Source: Flaveria trinervia | Taxonomy: Eukaryota > Streptophyta > Magnoliopsida > Asterales > Asteraceae | Length of the DNA: 64,000 bases | Assembly: GCA_025506515.1 (NCBI GenBank) | Contig: CM046454.1 | Span: 29,027,539-29,091,538 of the forward strand | Direction: 5' to 3' | Shown: positions 45,306-56,158 of the stretch, piece by piece | How the letters are laid out: the number at the start of each line of letters is the position of its first letter | How positions within the stretch are numbered: the stretch's first letter is position 1 | The notes under the pieces: model-generated | Seen by the model: the letters and a program-made list of their open reading frames with translations, nothing else | The model's database searches: none | What the model was told of the DNA's origin: nothing | Program-made: the position numbers and the translations under genes

Positions 45306-45554
45306 TCACAAAATTGAGATACACTCAGAACATTGTATCCAAGCTCCTACAAAGTTTACCTTTTCTATGCTGAGCTTACCATTTGTGACCTTGCCCCTTC
45401 CAGAAATGTAACCACCTTCATCTCCTCCAAAAGCAACTGGTCCTCCATCAATCCTTTCAAAGTTCTGGAGTAGTGACCTATTGCCTGTCATGTGCCTGGA
45501 ACAGTCACTGTTTATGATCCAGACATTTTTGTCTGTCTTTAGCTGTCCCTGCAC
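45306..45554 (-). pseudogene. pol: Aspartic protease of element B, catalytic triad lost
   Basis: The copia protease pattern continues into GGPVAFGGDEGGYISGRGKV. The catalytic D-S-G reads N-S-D in WIINSDCSRHMTG (about 45500-45515), so the nucleophile Asp is Asn and the Gly is Asp. Both fit single G-to-A changes. A frameshift follows near 45350. Confidence 0.88.
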
Positions 45555-45565
45555 AAAGAGAAAGA

Positions 45566-48201
45566 TTAGTTAAATTTGGAAACCCAAGCCTTGCTTGTAT
45601 TGGGCTCATTTGCAGAAGGTAATTCAACAGTAATAGATCCTATGGTTGTTCTAAGAGGATCTTGAGCTGTTGTTGATAGAGAATTCTCAGTCACTTGGTC
45701 TTTCTTAGGCATCCACACCACCTTTGGAGTCTTGGACTTGACCTTCAAAACTTCGGAAGCTTTTGGAACTTCGGAAGTTTTGATGGCTGAACCTTCGGAA
45801 GATTCTGCAGACATTGCAGCAGACTTCAGTGCTTCGGAAGAACTCCTTTCTTCCGAGACCAATTTCTCTTCCGAGGGTAATTTTCCATTTCCCTTCTTCT
45901 TAGAACTCTTTGAAGCCTTTGTTTTGGTTATATGGATAGTACCTTTAGGATTAAAGGGACAATCCTTGGCAATGTGAGTGGTACTTTCACACATGACACA
46001 ATTCATCTTCTTCTTCATAAGAGCCTTTTCCTTGGAATAGGACTGTCTTTGGTCACATCCTCTCTCCATCTCATCTTTGCAGATGATGAGACAATCCTCT
46101 TGGGCTGAGGACTGTGCTTGGAGTTTGATGGTCCAGGCTGTGCAGCAGTGGTACACAACAGATCAGTCTTCTCCTTGCTACTGAGATGAGTTGAACAAGA
46201 ACCAGAACTCTTAGCAGAAGAGTTTTGGTTGATGTCTTCAGTCCCTACCACTTTAAACCCTGCAGAGATACAAACTTGTTTCTGCTTAGAGTCAAAAGTA
46301 GTCTTGATCTCTTGAGCCTTCCTTGCCTTTATTTTGCTCTTTCTGATCAAGTTCTTTCTTATGGACTTGGTCATCACAGTCTTCTTTTTCTCCTCAGAAG
46401 GATAGTGGCCCTTCTTGGAATCCTCCTCTTCTCACTTCTCATAGGGATTCTTCACTATCTCTTTTCATCCTCTTCACTCATAGGATCTATAGAGGAAGCT
46501 CATCTTCACAAGTTCCACACCTAGGAGATCTTACTGACAAGATTGTGTGTGGAGGAGCTATGTCATAGGATCCTAGTCCCTGCCTATTTTGATAGCACAC
46601 TTTGTTATGCAGGGATGAGGATATCATGTTCTTGAAGGTCTCTTCTTCAAGAACACACTTTTCTGCCCTGGCTTTGCTGATCACAAGCTCAGCCTGGCAC
46701 TCAGTTAACTTGGTTATGAGATCTTTGATTTGAGTCCTAAAATCTATGTGTTCATGTTTTAGAACTAAAATGGTTTTCTCTAAGTCCTCTATTTTTAGTT
46801 TATAATCATTTTTAGACTTTCTAAAATCAGATTTTAAAATGTTTAAGGACTCAAGGTCAGATCTCAGTTCCAAGTTGTAGGACCTGTATCTGTTAACTTT
46901 AGCAATGCATTCAAGAGTACAGATATGTTCTAATACCTTGGCTTCATCATGATCAGCCATTAATGCTTGGTTTGGGGTAGCATCTTCCACCTAAAAGCTC
47001 TAGTCAAAGCCTCATTCTTCAACAGCAACAACAACTTGCTGCTTTGACTTCTCATTCTGGAGAGCTTTGTCAGTGTAGTTTGGTTTGGATTGTATTTGGC
47101 CACTATTTTTTCTAGATGCCTTACAATTGTAACACTTGACTTTGCCTTTGTCCAGTCCAAACTTTCCACTGATTGCATTGCTTGGAAACTTCCTTCCAGT
47201 CCTCTTGTAGAACTTCTTGGGTCTGTGAGTGAGAAGAGCCACCTGCTGGACTATTTCCATATATTCCAGATCATTTGGATGGATACAGTCCAGGTCTTTA
47301 AGAGTGAAAAGAGAGTTGCCATAGCTTTCATCAGAAGACACAAAAGCTTGAGAAGAGCTTGTCTCTTGGAATGGGCTTCCTTAAGTGTAGTTCTCCCTTG
47401 GTGTCTCTAGGAAGGTGATGAAAGGACCCTTTGGTGAATTGTCAGGGTAGCATAAGAGATGATGTTTGGGTTCTATGCTATCCCTTTCAGTCACATGTAG
47501 GGCTGAACCCATTTGATTGTTGGAGTTGCCAGATGACCTTGCATGTTCATCTCCATCTGGTAGCCACTGAGAATCCCATATAACTCTGTCAGAGTAAGAG
47601 TTTTGAGATTTTCAGTTCTCTTGATCACCACACAGTAGTGTGTCCATTGCATAGGAAGTGAGGACATGAACTTCCTTATAATGTCTTTGTTTTCAAGAGA
47701 AACTCCTCCATCCACTAGGGTATCCACAATCTCAACATACCTAAAATACTACTGAGTCATGGTTTCACCTGTGTTGAAGGTGAAGTTTTCAAACTGCTGC
47801 TTCAAGAGATCCTTCTTGTTCTTCTTGGCTTCAGAGGAACCCTCATACATCAGTTTCAGTGCATCCCATAGTTGCTTGGCTATTTTGCACTTATTGAAAC
47901 CTTTGTACATAGAGTTTGGAAGGGCAGTTTGAAGGGCTGTCATGGCTTTTCTGTCTATCTCTACTCACTTCTTATCTTCATCAGAGTAGTTAGCCACATC
48001 TTTGGGAATCATACCAGCACCAGTAGCAGAAGGGGTGCTGGGTATGAAAGGTTCATTCTCAATAGACTCACATATTCTTGAATCAAGAGACCTGATGAAA
48101 CCTTCCATTCTTAAACACCAGGTATCAAACTCATCAAGAGTGATCAGTAGGGACTTGTTCATGGTTCCAGTTTCCATATCAGTTTTGGAAATGGCTGCCA
48201 T
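45566..48201 (-). pseudogene. gag: gag of element B
   Basis: It starts at the ATG at 48201 (MAAISKTDMETG). The capsid-like domain spans 48201-47491 (DTWCLRMEGFI, AKQLWDALKLMYEG, FMSSLPMQWTHYCVV). A zinc knuckle should follow near 47125, but 30 bp are missing: CYNC runs directly into KASRKN, so the His and last Cys are gone. A coiled coil (46920-46690) and a Ser/Lys-rich tail with CTTCGGAAG sites (45740-45880) complete it. Frames break near 47950, 47740, 47010 and 46480. Confidence 0.9.
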
Positions 48202-48262
48202 TTGAAAATTTTAGTATTTGTGTGTGTGAGTATGGTGAGATCTTATATCAAGAGCCTGAAAT

Positions 48263-48274
48263 GCTCTGATACCA
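48263..48274 (-). promoter_or_regulatory. Primer binding site of element B
   Basis: The minus strand reads TGGTATCAGAGC, two bases after the 5' LTR end, complementary to initiator Met tRNA. Confidence 0.92.
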
Positions 48275-48276
48275 AA

Positions 48277-49073
48277 TGCAGGATCGTTGAAGGGTGTAAG
48301 TTACAACACAACAACACAAAGAGGAGTTTAACTAAACTTTAATCAAACAGTAAACTGGATTAACCAAGTTGAGATGCTAAGAACACAAGTAATGCAAGAG
48401 AGACAGAACACAAAGAACACAAGTGTATGGTTTTCAAGAATGCAGTATATTGCTTTCTCTATGTTCTATTACAATTGTTACAAAGCATATTCGAAAGATA
48501 CAAGATCATGAGATACTTATACTACATCCTACAACTGGCTATACTTTGAAAGCCACTGGATACACTTGACTAGACACAAACAAAATCAATTGTAAAGTCA
48601 AAAGGCAGATTGCCTTTTGACTTGTAACTATGACATGCCATAGCTCACATCTTTGTCTATTACAAAAGGATAAAGTACATAAAGTATAAAGTTACAGACT
48701 CAAGACCTCAATGTACAGTTACCAAAAGCATGGACCTTTTCACCAACTCATGTATGTTGGTGACTTGCAGAGATGCAGCGGAAAGGTGTCCATCTTTATG
48801 GAACATTACATCAGATAAAGCATGTTACTAAAAGTCTTCGGAAGAAATCTGTCTTCATGATCTTGAAGCTTTGGAAGACTTTGTCTCTGAGGCTTCGGAA
48901 GGCTTCATGTTTGGCTTCAGAAGATATTGGTCTTGGCTTCGAAAAATTTCACACTTAGAGTATTTTCTGTTTCATGTGTGAAACTTTCTAAGTTTCTTCT
49001 TTAATGTACTTGTGCAGCATGTAGGATAGACTTGAGATGTTTAGGTTGCATCACCTCTTCATTTATCTCTACA
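48277..49073 (-). repeat. 5' LTR of element B
   Basis: 797 bp, pair of 5821-6618 with roughly 45 differences by eye. The palindrome sites at 48836-48945 differ from the partner LTR at every CpG. Its right edge TCTCTACA is followed by TTACC, the target duplication. Confidence 0.95.
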
Positions 49074-49089
49074 TTACCCCTAAGACGAC

Positions 49090-50466
49090 ATGTTCCAATG
49101 ATGTTTGTAGTGGGATGATACTTGTGGATCCTTAGCTGAGGGATCACAACAAGTTGATGAGAAAGATCTAAATTAGAGAAATTTAGATTTGGCATAGATG
49201 TTTCTCCCACCACATCAGCACTCTTATCAAAAGAAACTTGATCCAAGGAGTGTGTGACATCATTGATGTTGTCATCTATGGAGTGGTTATCAGCATCAAG
49301 AAAGTCTTGATCACTATCACCACTACCATCATTGTCTTCTGCATTGGAAGTATCTTTTTCTAGTTGTGCTGTCTCTAAGCTGGAATTTGAAGGCATACCA
49401 GATGTATCAGCTGAGTGTGTTATTGTGGTGCTGATAGAGACTTCATTTGCAGAAGTAGTTCAACCTGGAGCTGAAGATGTATTACTTGAAGGTCTTCTCA
49501 GCTCAAATCTTGGATCAGGATCACCTTTATTTAAGTTTTCTACAGATCCTGAAATAGTCACACAAGATTTGTTAAAACAGTTGGTAACTAAATTAAGATC
49601 AAATAGCCAATCAGGACTAGAACTAGCCACACATGGTGTGTGTTCATTGAAAGTCACATTGACAGACTCCTCAACAATTCTAGTTCTGAGATTGTATACT
49701 CTGTAAGCCTTAGCTTGGGAAGAGTATCCAATGAAGTGTCCATCATCTGATTACTTAGCAAATTTGACAATTTGTTCCTTGATATTCAAGATGGTGCAAG
49801 GACATCCAAATGACCTGAGAAAACCATATGTAACAAATGTAGGGGAGTAGTGATGGAGTTTCTTTCCTTAGGCTTGTGAGATACCTTGTGTTGCTTCCCT
49901 TTCAGGCATGAAACACAATGGTCATCACTTGTAAACTCTTTCTTTGGCATTCCAGTTACCAAATCATTCTTAATTAGTTTATTCATATTCTTAAAGTTTA
50001 CATGGCATATTCTTTTATGGCATAGAAAAGACTCATCACTATTTTCTTTAGACAAAAAGCATGAAACTTATCCAGAGGGAGATATATCTTGCAAATCCAT
50101 CTTGTACATGTTCCCTTTCCTAGGGGCTCTAAGTAGAATATGCTCATGAGGAATGACCACCCCGGGCTTGAGAACAATGCACTCATGCTCAGTAAAGATC
50201 ATGTTATGACTCTGATCACAAAATTGGGATACACTTAGAAGATTGTACCCAAGCTCCTTAATAAAATTTACATTTTCAATGCTAAGCTTACCATTTGTGA
50301 CCTTTCCCCTTCCAGAAATGTAACCACCTTCATCTCCTCCAAAAGCAACTGGCCCTCCATCAATCCTTTCAAAGTTATGGAGTAATGACCTATTTCCTAT
50401 CATGTGCCTGGAACAACCACTATTAATGATCCAGACATTTTTGCTTGTCTTGAGCTGTCCCTGCAC
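49090..50466 (-). pseudogene. pol: Protease and integrase remnant of element A
   Basis: Protease (50466-50240) has WIINSGCSRHMIG, with the catalytic Asp changed to Asn. The pre-integrase region (50055-49880) has LCHKRICHVNFKNMNKL and CVSCLKGKQHK; the first His-Trp region is altered (LWH to LCH). At about 49824-49826 the sequence jumps from just after LLHM to the far side of the integrase core, sharing CCA at the junction, so all three catalytic acids are lost. A FIGYSSQAKAYRVYN-type region and an acidic linker follow (49750-49090). Confidence 0.87.
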
Positions 50467-50477
50467 AAAGAAAATGA

Positions 50478-51553
50478 TTAGTTACATTTGGAAACCCAAG
50501 CCTTACTTGTCTTGGGCTCACAAAGTGAAACAAAAGATAATACAACAGTAATAGATCCTATGGTTGTGCTTGGAGGATCTTGAGCTGTTGTTGATGGAAA
50601 ATTCTTAGTCACTTGGTCTTTCTTAGACTTCCACACCACCTTTGGAGTCTTGGACTTGACCTTCAACACTTCGGAAGCTTTCGATGCTTTGGAAGTTTTG
50701 ATACCGGACCTTTGGAACATTCTGCTAACACCACGACGGACTTCAGTGCTTTGGAAGTATTCTTTCCTTCCGAGACCAACTTTTCTTCTGAAGGCAATTT
50801 TCCACTTGCCTTCTTCTTGGTTTTGGAGCTTCCGAAGGAAACATATTTTTCTTCCGAAGCTTGAATCTTCTGAGAACTCTTGGAAGTCTTTGGTTTGATC
50901 ATGTGAAGAGTACACTTAGGATTGTATGGACAATCCTTAGCAAGATGATCAGTACTTTCACACATAACACACTCTATTTCCTTCTTCCTAAGAGCCTTCT
51001 GGGAACAAGACTGACTTTGGTCACATCCCTTCTCCACCCTCATCTTTGGAGATGCCGAGACAGTCCTTTTGGGCTAGGGACTGTTCTTGGAGTTTGATGG
51101 TCCAGGCTATGTAGCAGTGGTACACAGCAGATCAGTCTTCTTCTTGGTATTGAGATGCTTTGAACATGAACCAGAATTCTTAGCAAAAGAGTTCAGGTTG
51201 ATGTCTTTAGTCTTTACCACTTCAAACCCTGCAGAGATAAAAACTTGTTTCTGCTTGGAGTCATAAGTAGCCTTGATCTCTTAGCCTTCCTTGCTTTTCT
51301 TTTGCTCTTTCTGATCAAGTTCTTCCTCATTGACTTGGTCATCACAGTCTTTTTCTTCTCCTCAGAAGGATAGTGGCCCTTCTTAGAATCCTCCTCTTCA
51401 CTCTTCTCAGAGGAATTCTTCACTGTCACTTCTTCATCCTCTTCACCCAAAGGATCTATGAGAAGGAGCTCATCTTCACAAGTTCCACACCTAGGCGATG
51501 TTACAGACAAAATTATGTGTGGAGGAGCTATCTTATTTAATCCTAGTCCCTAT
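50478..51553 (-). pseudogene. gag: gag C-terminal part of element A
   Basis: Ser/Lys/Glu-rich tail of gag (51510-50478), including SVTSPRCGTCEDEL, basic Lys/Arg runs and in-gene CTTCSGAAG-type sites (50660-50860). A CX2C...H...C-like block CVMCESTDHLAKDC (about 50920-50975) looks like an additional knuckle; B has CVMCESTTHIAKDC at about 45950-45990. Frames break at about 51290, 51080 and 50660. The capsid and first knuckle are absent here. Confidence 0.82.
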
Positions 51554-52476
51554 TGTTGGATCTTGAATGCCTAAGACACATACAAGATTGATGTGGTTAG
51601 TACGTTATGATCCAAGTCGGGTCATACCCAATAACAACCCAAACAAACACCAATAAATATTTATTTGTTGATGAGATCATACAAATAAATATTTGATCCA
51701 ATTTAGAAAATGGGTTTTCTAAAACATTGCTTTTGTGATAGAACAACATTATATGGATAATTTGTTCATGAGAAATTATTTGTTTCATTATTTAAGTTGG
51801 TTAAATAATAAAAATAAAAGTGTGTTAATGTTGTTAGGTTTTAATTTTATAAAGTAAGAGTTTAAAAGAGTGCAAATATTATAAAAGTTTCAAAATGGGG
51901 GGAAACCATTTTTAAATGAAGTTTTGGCCGCCCCATGTGGGGTTAGTGGAGTCTTTTAGTCTTGGGTTCCACAAGACTTTCTCCATTCTTGCACTCTTCA
52001 ATCAATACACACACTCTTTCTTTCACACACAAGCAAGAACTCTCTCAACAAGGCTGAAAATTTCAAATTAGAGGCTCAAACAAGCTGAAAATTTCGGATT
52101 CTTGAAGGTGCATAGGTAGAGAGTTTTGGTGTTGAGCTCCCTAACTAGCTAGGTGTTTGTAAGAGCTTGTGGGTATAACAACTTGAAGCTTTCTCTCTTG
52201 AGGGCTGGACATTAAAGAACATCATTATCTTCATCTCATCCATCTACAACATCTTGTGCTTGAAAGGTTATTTCAATGGACACCCTATGGTTGTTATTTT
52301 GGTTTTGATCGTATACTATTTCATATATATATATATGATCCATGTTCTTGGGTTTTTTTTATGGTTTAAAATGGTAAAAATTTCATATTGTTAACCTCAC
52401 TTTAAACCCTATTTTCCACTGCGTTATAGTTTAAATGGTTAAACTAGCTTTGATTTACATGTTACAAAACCCAACA
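51554..52476 (+). repeat. 5' LTR of element D
   Basis: 923 bp, TGTTGGATCT...AAACCCAACA. Contains a short (TA)n run (52320-52340) and a CACACACTC-rich stretch near 52005. The pair is 58615-60446 after removal of the solo LTR. Confidence 0.94.
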
Positions 52477-52477
52477 A

Positions 52478-52490
52478 TGGCATCTAGAGC
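52478..52490 (+). promoter_or_regulatory. Primer binding site-like sequence of element D
   Basis: TGGCATCTAGAGC starts two bases after the LTR end. It resembles TGGTATCAGAGC with one substitution and one inserted base, so it is a decayed or variant initiator-Met tRNA site. Confidence 0.65.
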
Positions 52491-53920
52491 TGGATATATG
52501 GAATATGTGCTTCAAAAGTTGTTGAAAAGTTAGTTTACATGGACTTTTTAAACCCAATAGGGGTTGTTTTGTTGTGGATGTATGAATCCCTTGTGTTTCA
52601 AAGTTTAATCTTACATGCTTTAGTATAAACCTTGAAAGATCAAGATCAAATGGTTGATTGTGTTGTTTGGACTAAACCCTATTGGTTCATGTTGGTCAGA
52701 ACTTTAAGGTTAATAAAAGGGGTTCATTGTTGTTCTTGGATGTTGAATATGTTTCATATTTTGGTGCATAACATAGCCTTGACCTTATGTGTTTAGGATT
52801 TGGTTGATTGTGGTTTGTCATGTTGGTTTTGATTCTTGTAAAGGTTGTAATATTTGTGTTTGTATTTTGGGTTGTAATTTATTTATTCATTTGGTTATGT
52901 AAAAAATAGATTAGGTGCATATCTTTTATTAGAAAAATTATATTAGGATATGATTTTGTAAAAGAAGATGCACAAGATGAAGACCCAAAGAAGGACACAA
53001 AAGACATGGACACTTGAAACATTTGGATGTGGATTCAAGTGGAGTTCAAGGACACATTTTGATGTGTCATTTTAACCCTTAGGAAAGACCTTATGACAAC
53101 ATTTGTGATGGTAAATAAGTGTGGTCAACTTAGTGGCTATGGTTATGCACTTATGTTTGTATGATTATGCTTGTTTGGTTGTTTGTTGATGATTGATGGT
53201 TGATATTTGGATATGCTTAACAAACTCATTAACAAACTTAACAAGCTGAAAACTATTGGTTCTTTATCATTAAGTGGTTGATAAAAGGTTATTATAGGAT
53301 TATGATTTAATAAAAGGGGTTTTATTAAAAGGTGAACCATAGGGTACCTTGTATTTGAAAGGATGCAATATAAGGTACATAGAGTTTTCTAAACTTGTAT
53401 TATGAAAACTTAAAATTTCTTTTATAAACAAGTTTAACACCTTCCTTTTGCAAAACACTTGAGTCACTTGGAAACTCTTAATGGGATAAAGATCACCTAA
53501 CCATTTTGAGGGAACTTGTGATTTGAGGTGGGGATACCATATTTGTGGGATAAAGGTCACCTAACCACTTATGTTGAAAAACTCACATGTGTGTGCAAGT
53601 AGGATAACTTGATTTGCAAACCATGTTAAATGGATCACCTACAATATGGTTTACAAATGTGTTGATGGGATAAACGTGCCAACTATACATATGATGTTTT
53701 AAAGTCGATCCCATACCTCTAGAAGTTGCAAAGGGTTGCAATTGTCAAAATGTTGACTACCTTGTTAATTTAAATAATGGGATAAAGGTCACCTAATCAC
53801 TATTTAAATAATGTTGGATTCTAGAATTTTAAAATTGTGTAAGACACTTAAAAGGGGCTTTAATTATTAATATATGAACATATCGAAAATACTAAAATTG
53901 AACTTTGTTAAATTTTGTAG
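52491..53920 (+). other. Leader of element D with GGGATAAAGGTCACCTAA repeats
   Basis: 1.4 kb of AT-rich non-coding sequence between PBS and gag. Between 53480 and 53810 the phrase GGGATAAAGGTCACCTAACC recurs four times in diverged form (near 53490, 53548, 53656, 53778), with about 60-120 bp between copies. No ORF of note. Role unknown. Confidence 0.65.
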
Positions 53921-54800
53921 ATGGCCACCAACAACAATGAAAATAATGATAACCCATCCACTCACTCACTGTCACTAAGGACCATTCTCCAAAAGGAGCG
54001 TCTAAACCATAATAACTTTATTGATTAGTTTCGAAACTTGAGAATTGTTCTCAAGCAAGAGAAACGATCATATATTTTAGACATCCGATTCCCGATCAAC
54101 CTAATGAGGAGGATGAGGAGGCCTACATAAATTGGGTGAAATACACTAAGGACTCGGTCCAAGTGTCTTGCCTCATGTGGCAAGCATGACTCCGGATCTC
54201 CAAAAGGAGTATGAACATCATGGAGCATACGATATGATAACCTAGTTGAAGGAAATGTTCCAACAACAAGCAAGGGTAGAGCGCTTCGAAACGGTTCGAG
54301 CACTCCATGCGTGTTGTATGGATGACACCCAATCTATTTCATCTTATGTACTTAAGATGAAAAGCCACATCGACCGCCTCGAAAGGCTGAACTGTCCCAT
54401 CTCAAAAGAGTTGGCTACGGATTTGATCCTCAACTCTTTGTCAAAAACGTTTGAAAACTTTGTCATGAATTATAACGTGAACGGGTGGGACAAGAACATA
54501 AGTGAACTTCACTCTATGCTCAAAAATACCGAGGCGGCCATGGGTAAAAGTGTTTTACCCATTCTCACCATCAATGAAGGTGGGAACAAGAAAATGCCTC
54601 ATCCCGCACCAAGGCAAACGTTGCCAAGGGTAAGGGGCACGTTAGGGGAAGGGAAAGGGAGTGGTAAGAGCGCCACCACCAAAACCAGCAGAGAAGAAGC
54701 AAAAGGTTGCTTCAAATGAGCCATGCTTTAAGTGTGGGGAGATTGGACATTGGCAAGAAATTTCCCAGTGCATCTCAAAGAGTTGCAAGCTAAGAGGGAT
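53921..54800 (+). pseudogene. gag: gag of element D
   Basis: It starts at the ATG at 53921 (MATNNNENNDNP). Early stops interrupt it (TAG near 54026, where related genes have Trp, and another near 54243). The core is open at 54246-54719: KEMFQQQARVERFETVRAL, SYVLKMKSHIDRLERL, SKELATDLILNSL. A Gly/Lys-rich basic stretch follows. Remains of the zinc knuckle (CFKCGEIGHW) are at 54724-54755, with a frame slip before its last Cys. Confidence 0.86.
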
Positions 54801-55373
54801 GCCGAGCAAACCTCAGGTACAATTTTCATGATTCATATTGATCTAAATTTAATATCCTCTAACACATGGTTGCAGGGGTTCAAAAGAAGTAAGGACTTCA
54901 AGAAAGGGGATGCTAGCCTCTACATGAGGAATGGGGCAAAAGTTCAAGTCGAAGGCTGGGGTGACTACATCTTGAAGCTTCCAAATGGTTTGGAAGCAAT
55001 TTTGAACAATATTTTGTATGCTCCTAGTTTGACTAGAAACATTATTTCTATTGCACAATTAAGACAATATGGTTATGTTTTAACATTTATTGAAAATGAA
55101 ATTCATGTTTCTTTAAATGGCATATTTTATTTTAAAGCTATTCCTATTAATGGTATTTATGAATTGGTTCGTGAAAACACATTATATGATAACTCATTGT
55201 ACCAAACCACCACTAAGAAACTCAAATTGGATTTGAGTGATACCTATCTTTGGCATTGCCATCTTAGTCATATAAACAAGAAGCACATACAAACACTTCA
55301 AAAGAATGGTCTTTTAAAAGCAAGTGAATATGATTCATTTGATGTATGTGAATCTTGTTTACAAGGAAAATGA
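54732..55373 (+). pseudogene. pol: Protease (catalytic site deleted) and pre-integrase of element D
   Basis: A long open frame (213 codons). The protease region goes from SNTW (about 54856) directly to LQGFKRSKDF; the usual D-[ST]-G segment of about a dozen residues is missing in frame, so no active protease could form. Downstream are LPNGLEAILNNILYAPSL, NIISIAQLRQYGY and the HHCC region (LWHCHLSHINKKHI, CESCLQGK). The frame ends near 55373. Confidence 0.85.
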
Positions 55374-56158
55374 CTAAGACACCTTTTAGTGGCAAATCCG
55401 AAAGGGCAAAAGATTTATTAGGCGTCATACATTCGATGTATGTGGTCCTTTTAAGCCAATGACTAGGTACCATGAAAGATACTTCATTACCTTTACCGAC
55501 AACTATAGTTGATATGGTTATGTGTACTTGTTAAGACACAAAGATGAAGCTTTTGAAGTGTTCAAAATCTTCCAAAATGAAGTAGAAAATAAACTCAACA
55601 GAAATAAAAATTCTCCGCACCGATAGACGAGGTGAATACCTAAGTGATGCTTTCAGAGATCATCTTAGAAGTTGTGGTATTGTCTCACAACTATCTTCAC
55701 CTAGAACCCCACAACACAATGTTGTGTCCGAGAGGAGAAATCGAACTCTATTGGATATGGTTTGATCTATGATGGCTAGAAGTTCATTGCCTCTATCATT
55801 TTGGGGTTTTTCTTTGCTTTCTACGGCCCGTATCTTGAATATGGCCCCAACCAAGAAAGTGGAAACGACACCTTTTGAAATATGGCATGGAAGGGTTCCA
55901 TCACTATCATATTTAAAGGTATGGGGTTGTGAGGCTTATGTTAAGACACCCACCTCAAACAAGTTATATGGGATATTATTTCTATGATCCATTGGAACAA
56001 AAGGAGTTTGTTGCCAAGAAGGCTGAGATCTTAGAATCTAAGTTCCTTACAGAAGAAACTAGCAATAGAACTGTGGAGCCTGACGAGGATCAAGAACCAC
56101 AAACCAATACACATTTGGTTGACACTAGCACTCATATGAGGATGTTGAGCATGATCAA
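55374..56158 (+). pseudogene. pol: Integrase of element D
   Basis: The core is recognisable in broken frames: DVCGPFKPMTRYHERYFITF, a YVYLLRHKDEAFEVFK block, a SERRNRTLLDM-type block (about 55725-55760) and the C-terminal RILNMAPTKKVETTPFEIWHGR (55805-55890). Stops at about 55512 (TGA) and 55765 and indels near 55600 and 55980 break it. Confidence 0.85.

Larger units (their letters stand above)
5821..49073 (-). mobile_element. Element B, full-length Sirevirus-like Ty1/copia, split by element C
   Basis: This is a complete element inserted into A. It has LTRs at 5821-6618 and 48277-49073, a Met-tRNA type PBS inside the right LTR and a PPT beside the left LTR, which fixes minus-strand orientation. 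Element C (13740-44681) is inserted in its integrase, leaving about 12 kb of B sequence. Order from right to left: gag, protease, integrase, RT-RNase H, palindrome spacer, third ORF. By-eye LTR divergence is about 5-6 percent, much of it transitions at CpG. Target duplication is TTACT/TTACC. Confidence 0.94.
49074..51553 (-). mobile_element. Element A, 5' portion (truncated at element D)
   Basis: Continues A beyond B: integrase-RT linker, integrase remnant with a deleted core, protease and the C-terminal part of gag. It ends abruptly at 51553 in the gag coiled-coil region, where element D begins. The expected rest of gag and the 5' LTR are not found on the other side of D. Confidence 0.9.
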
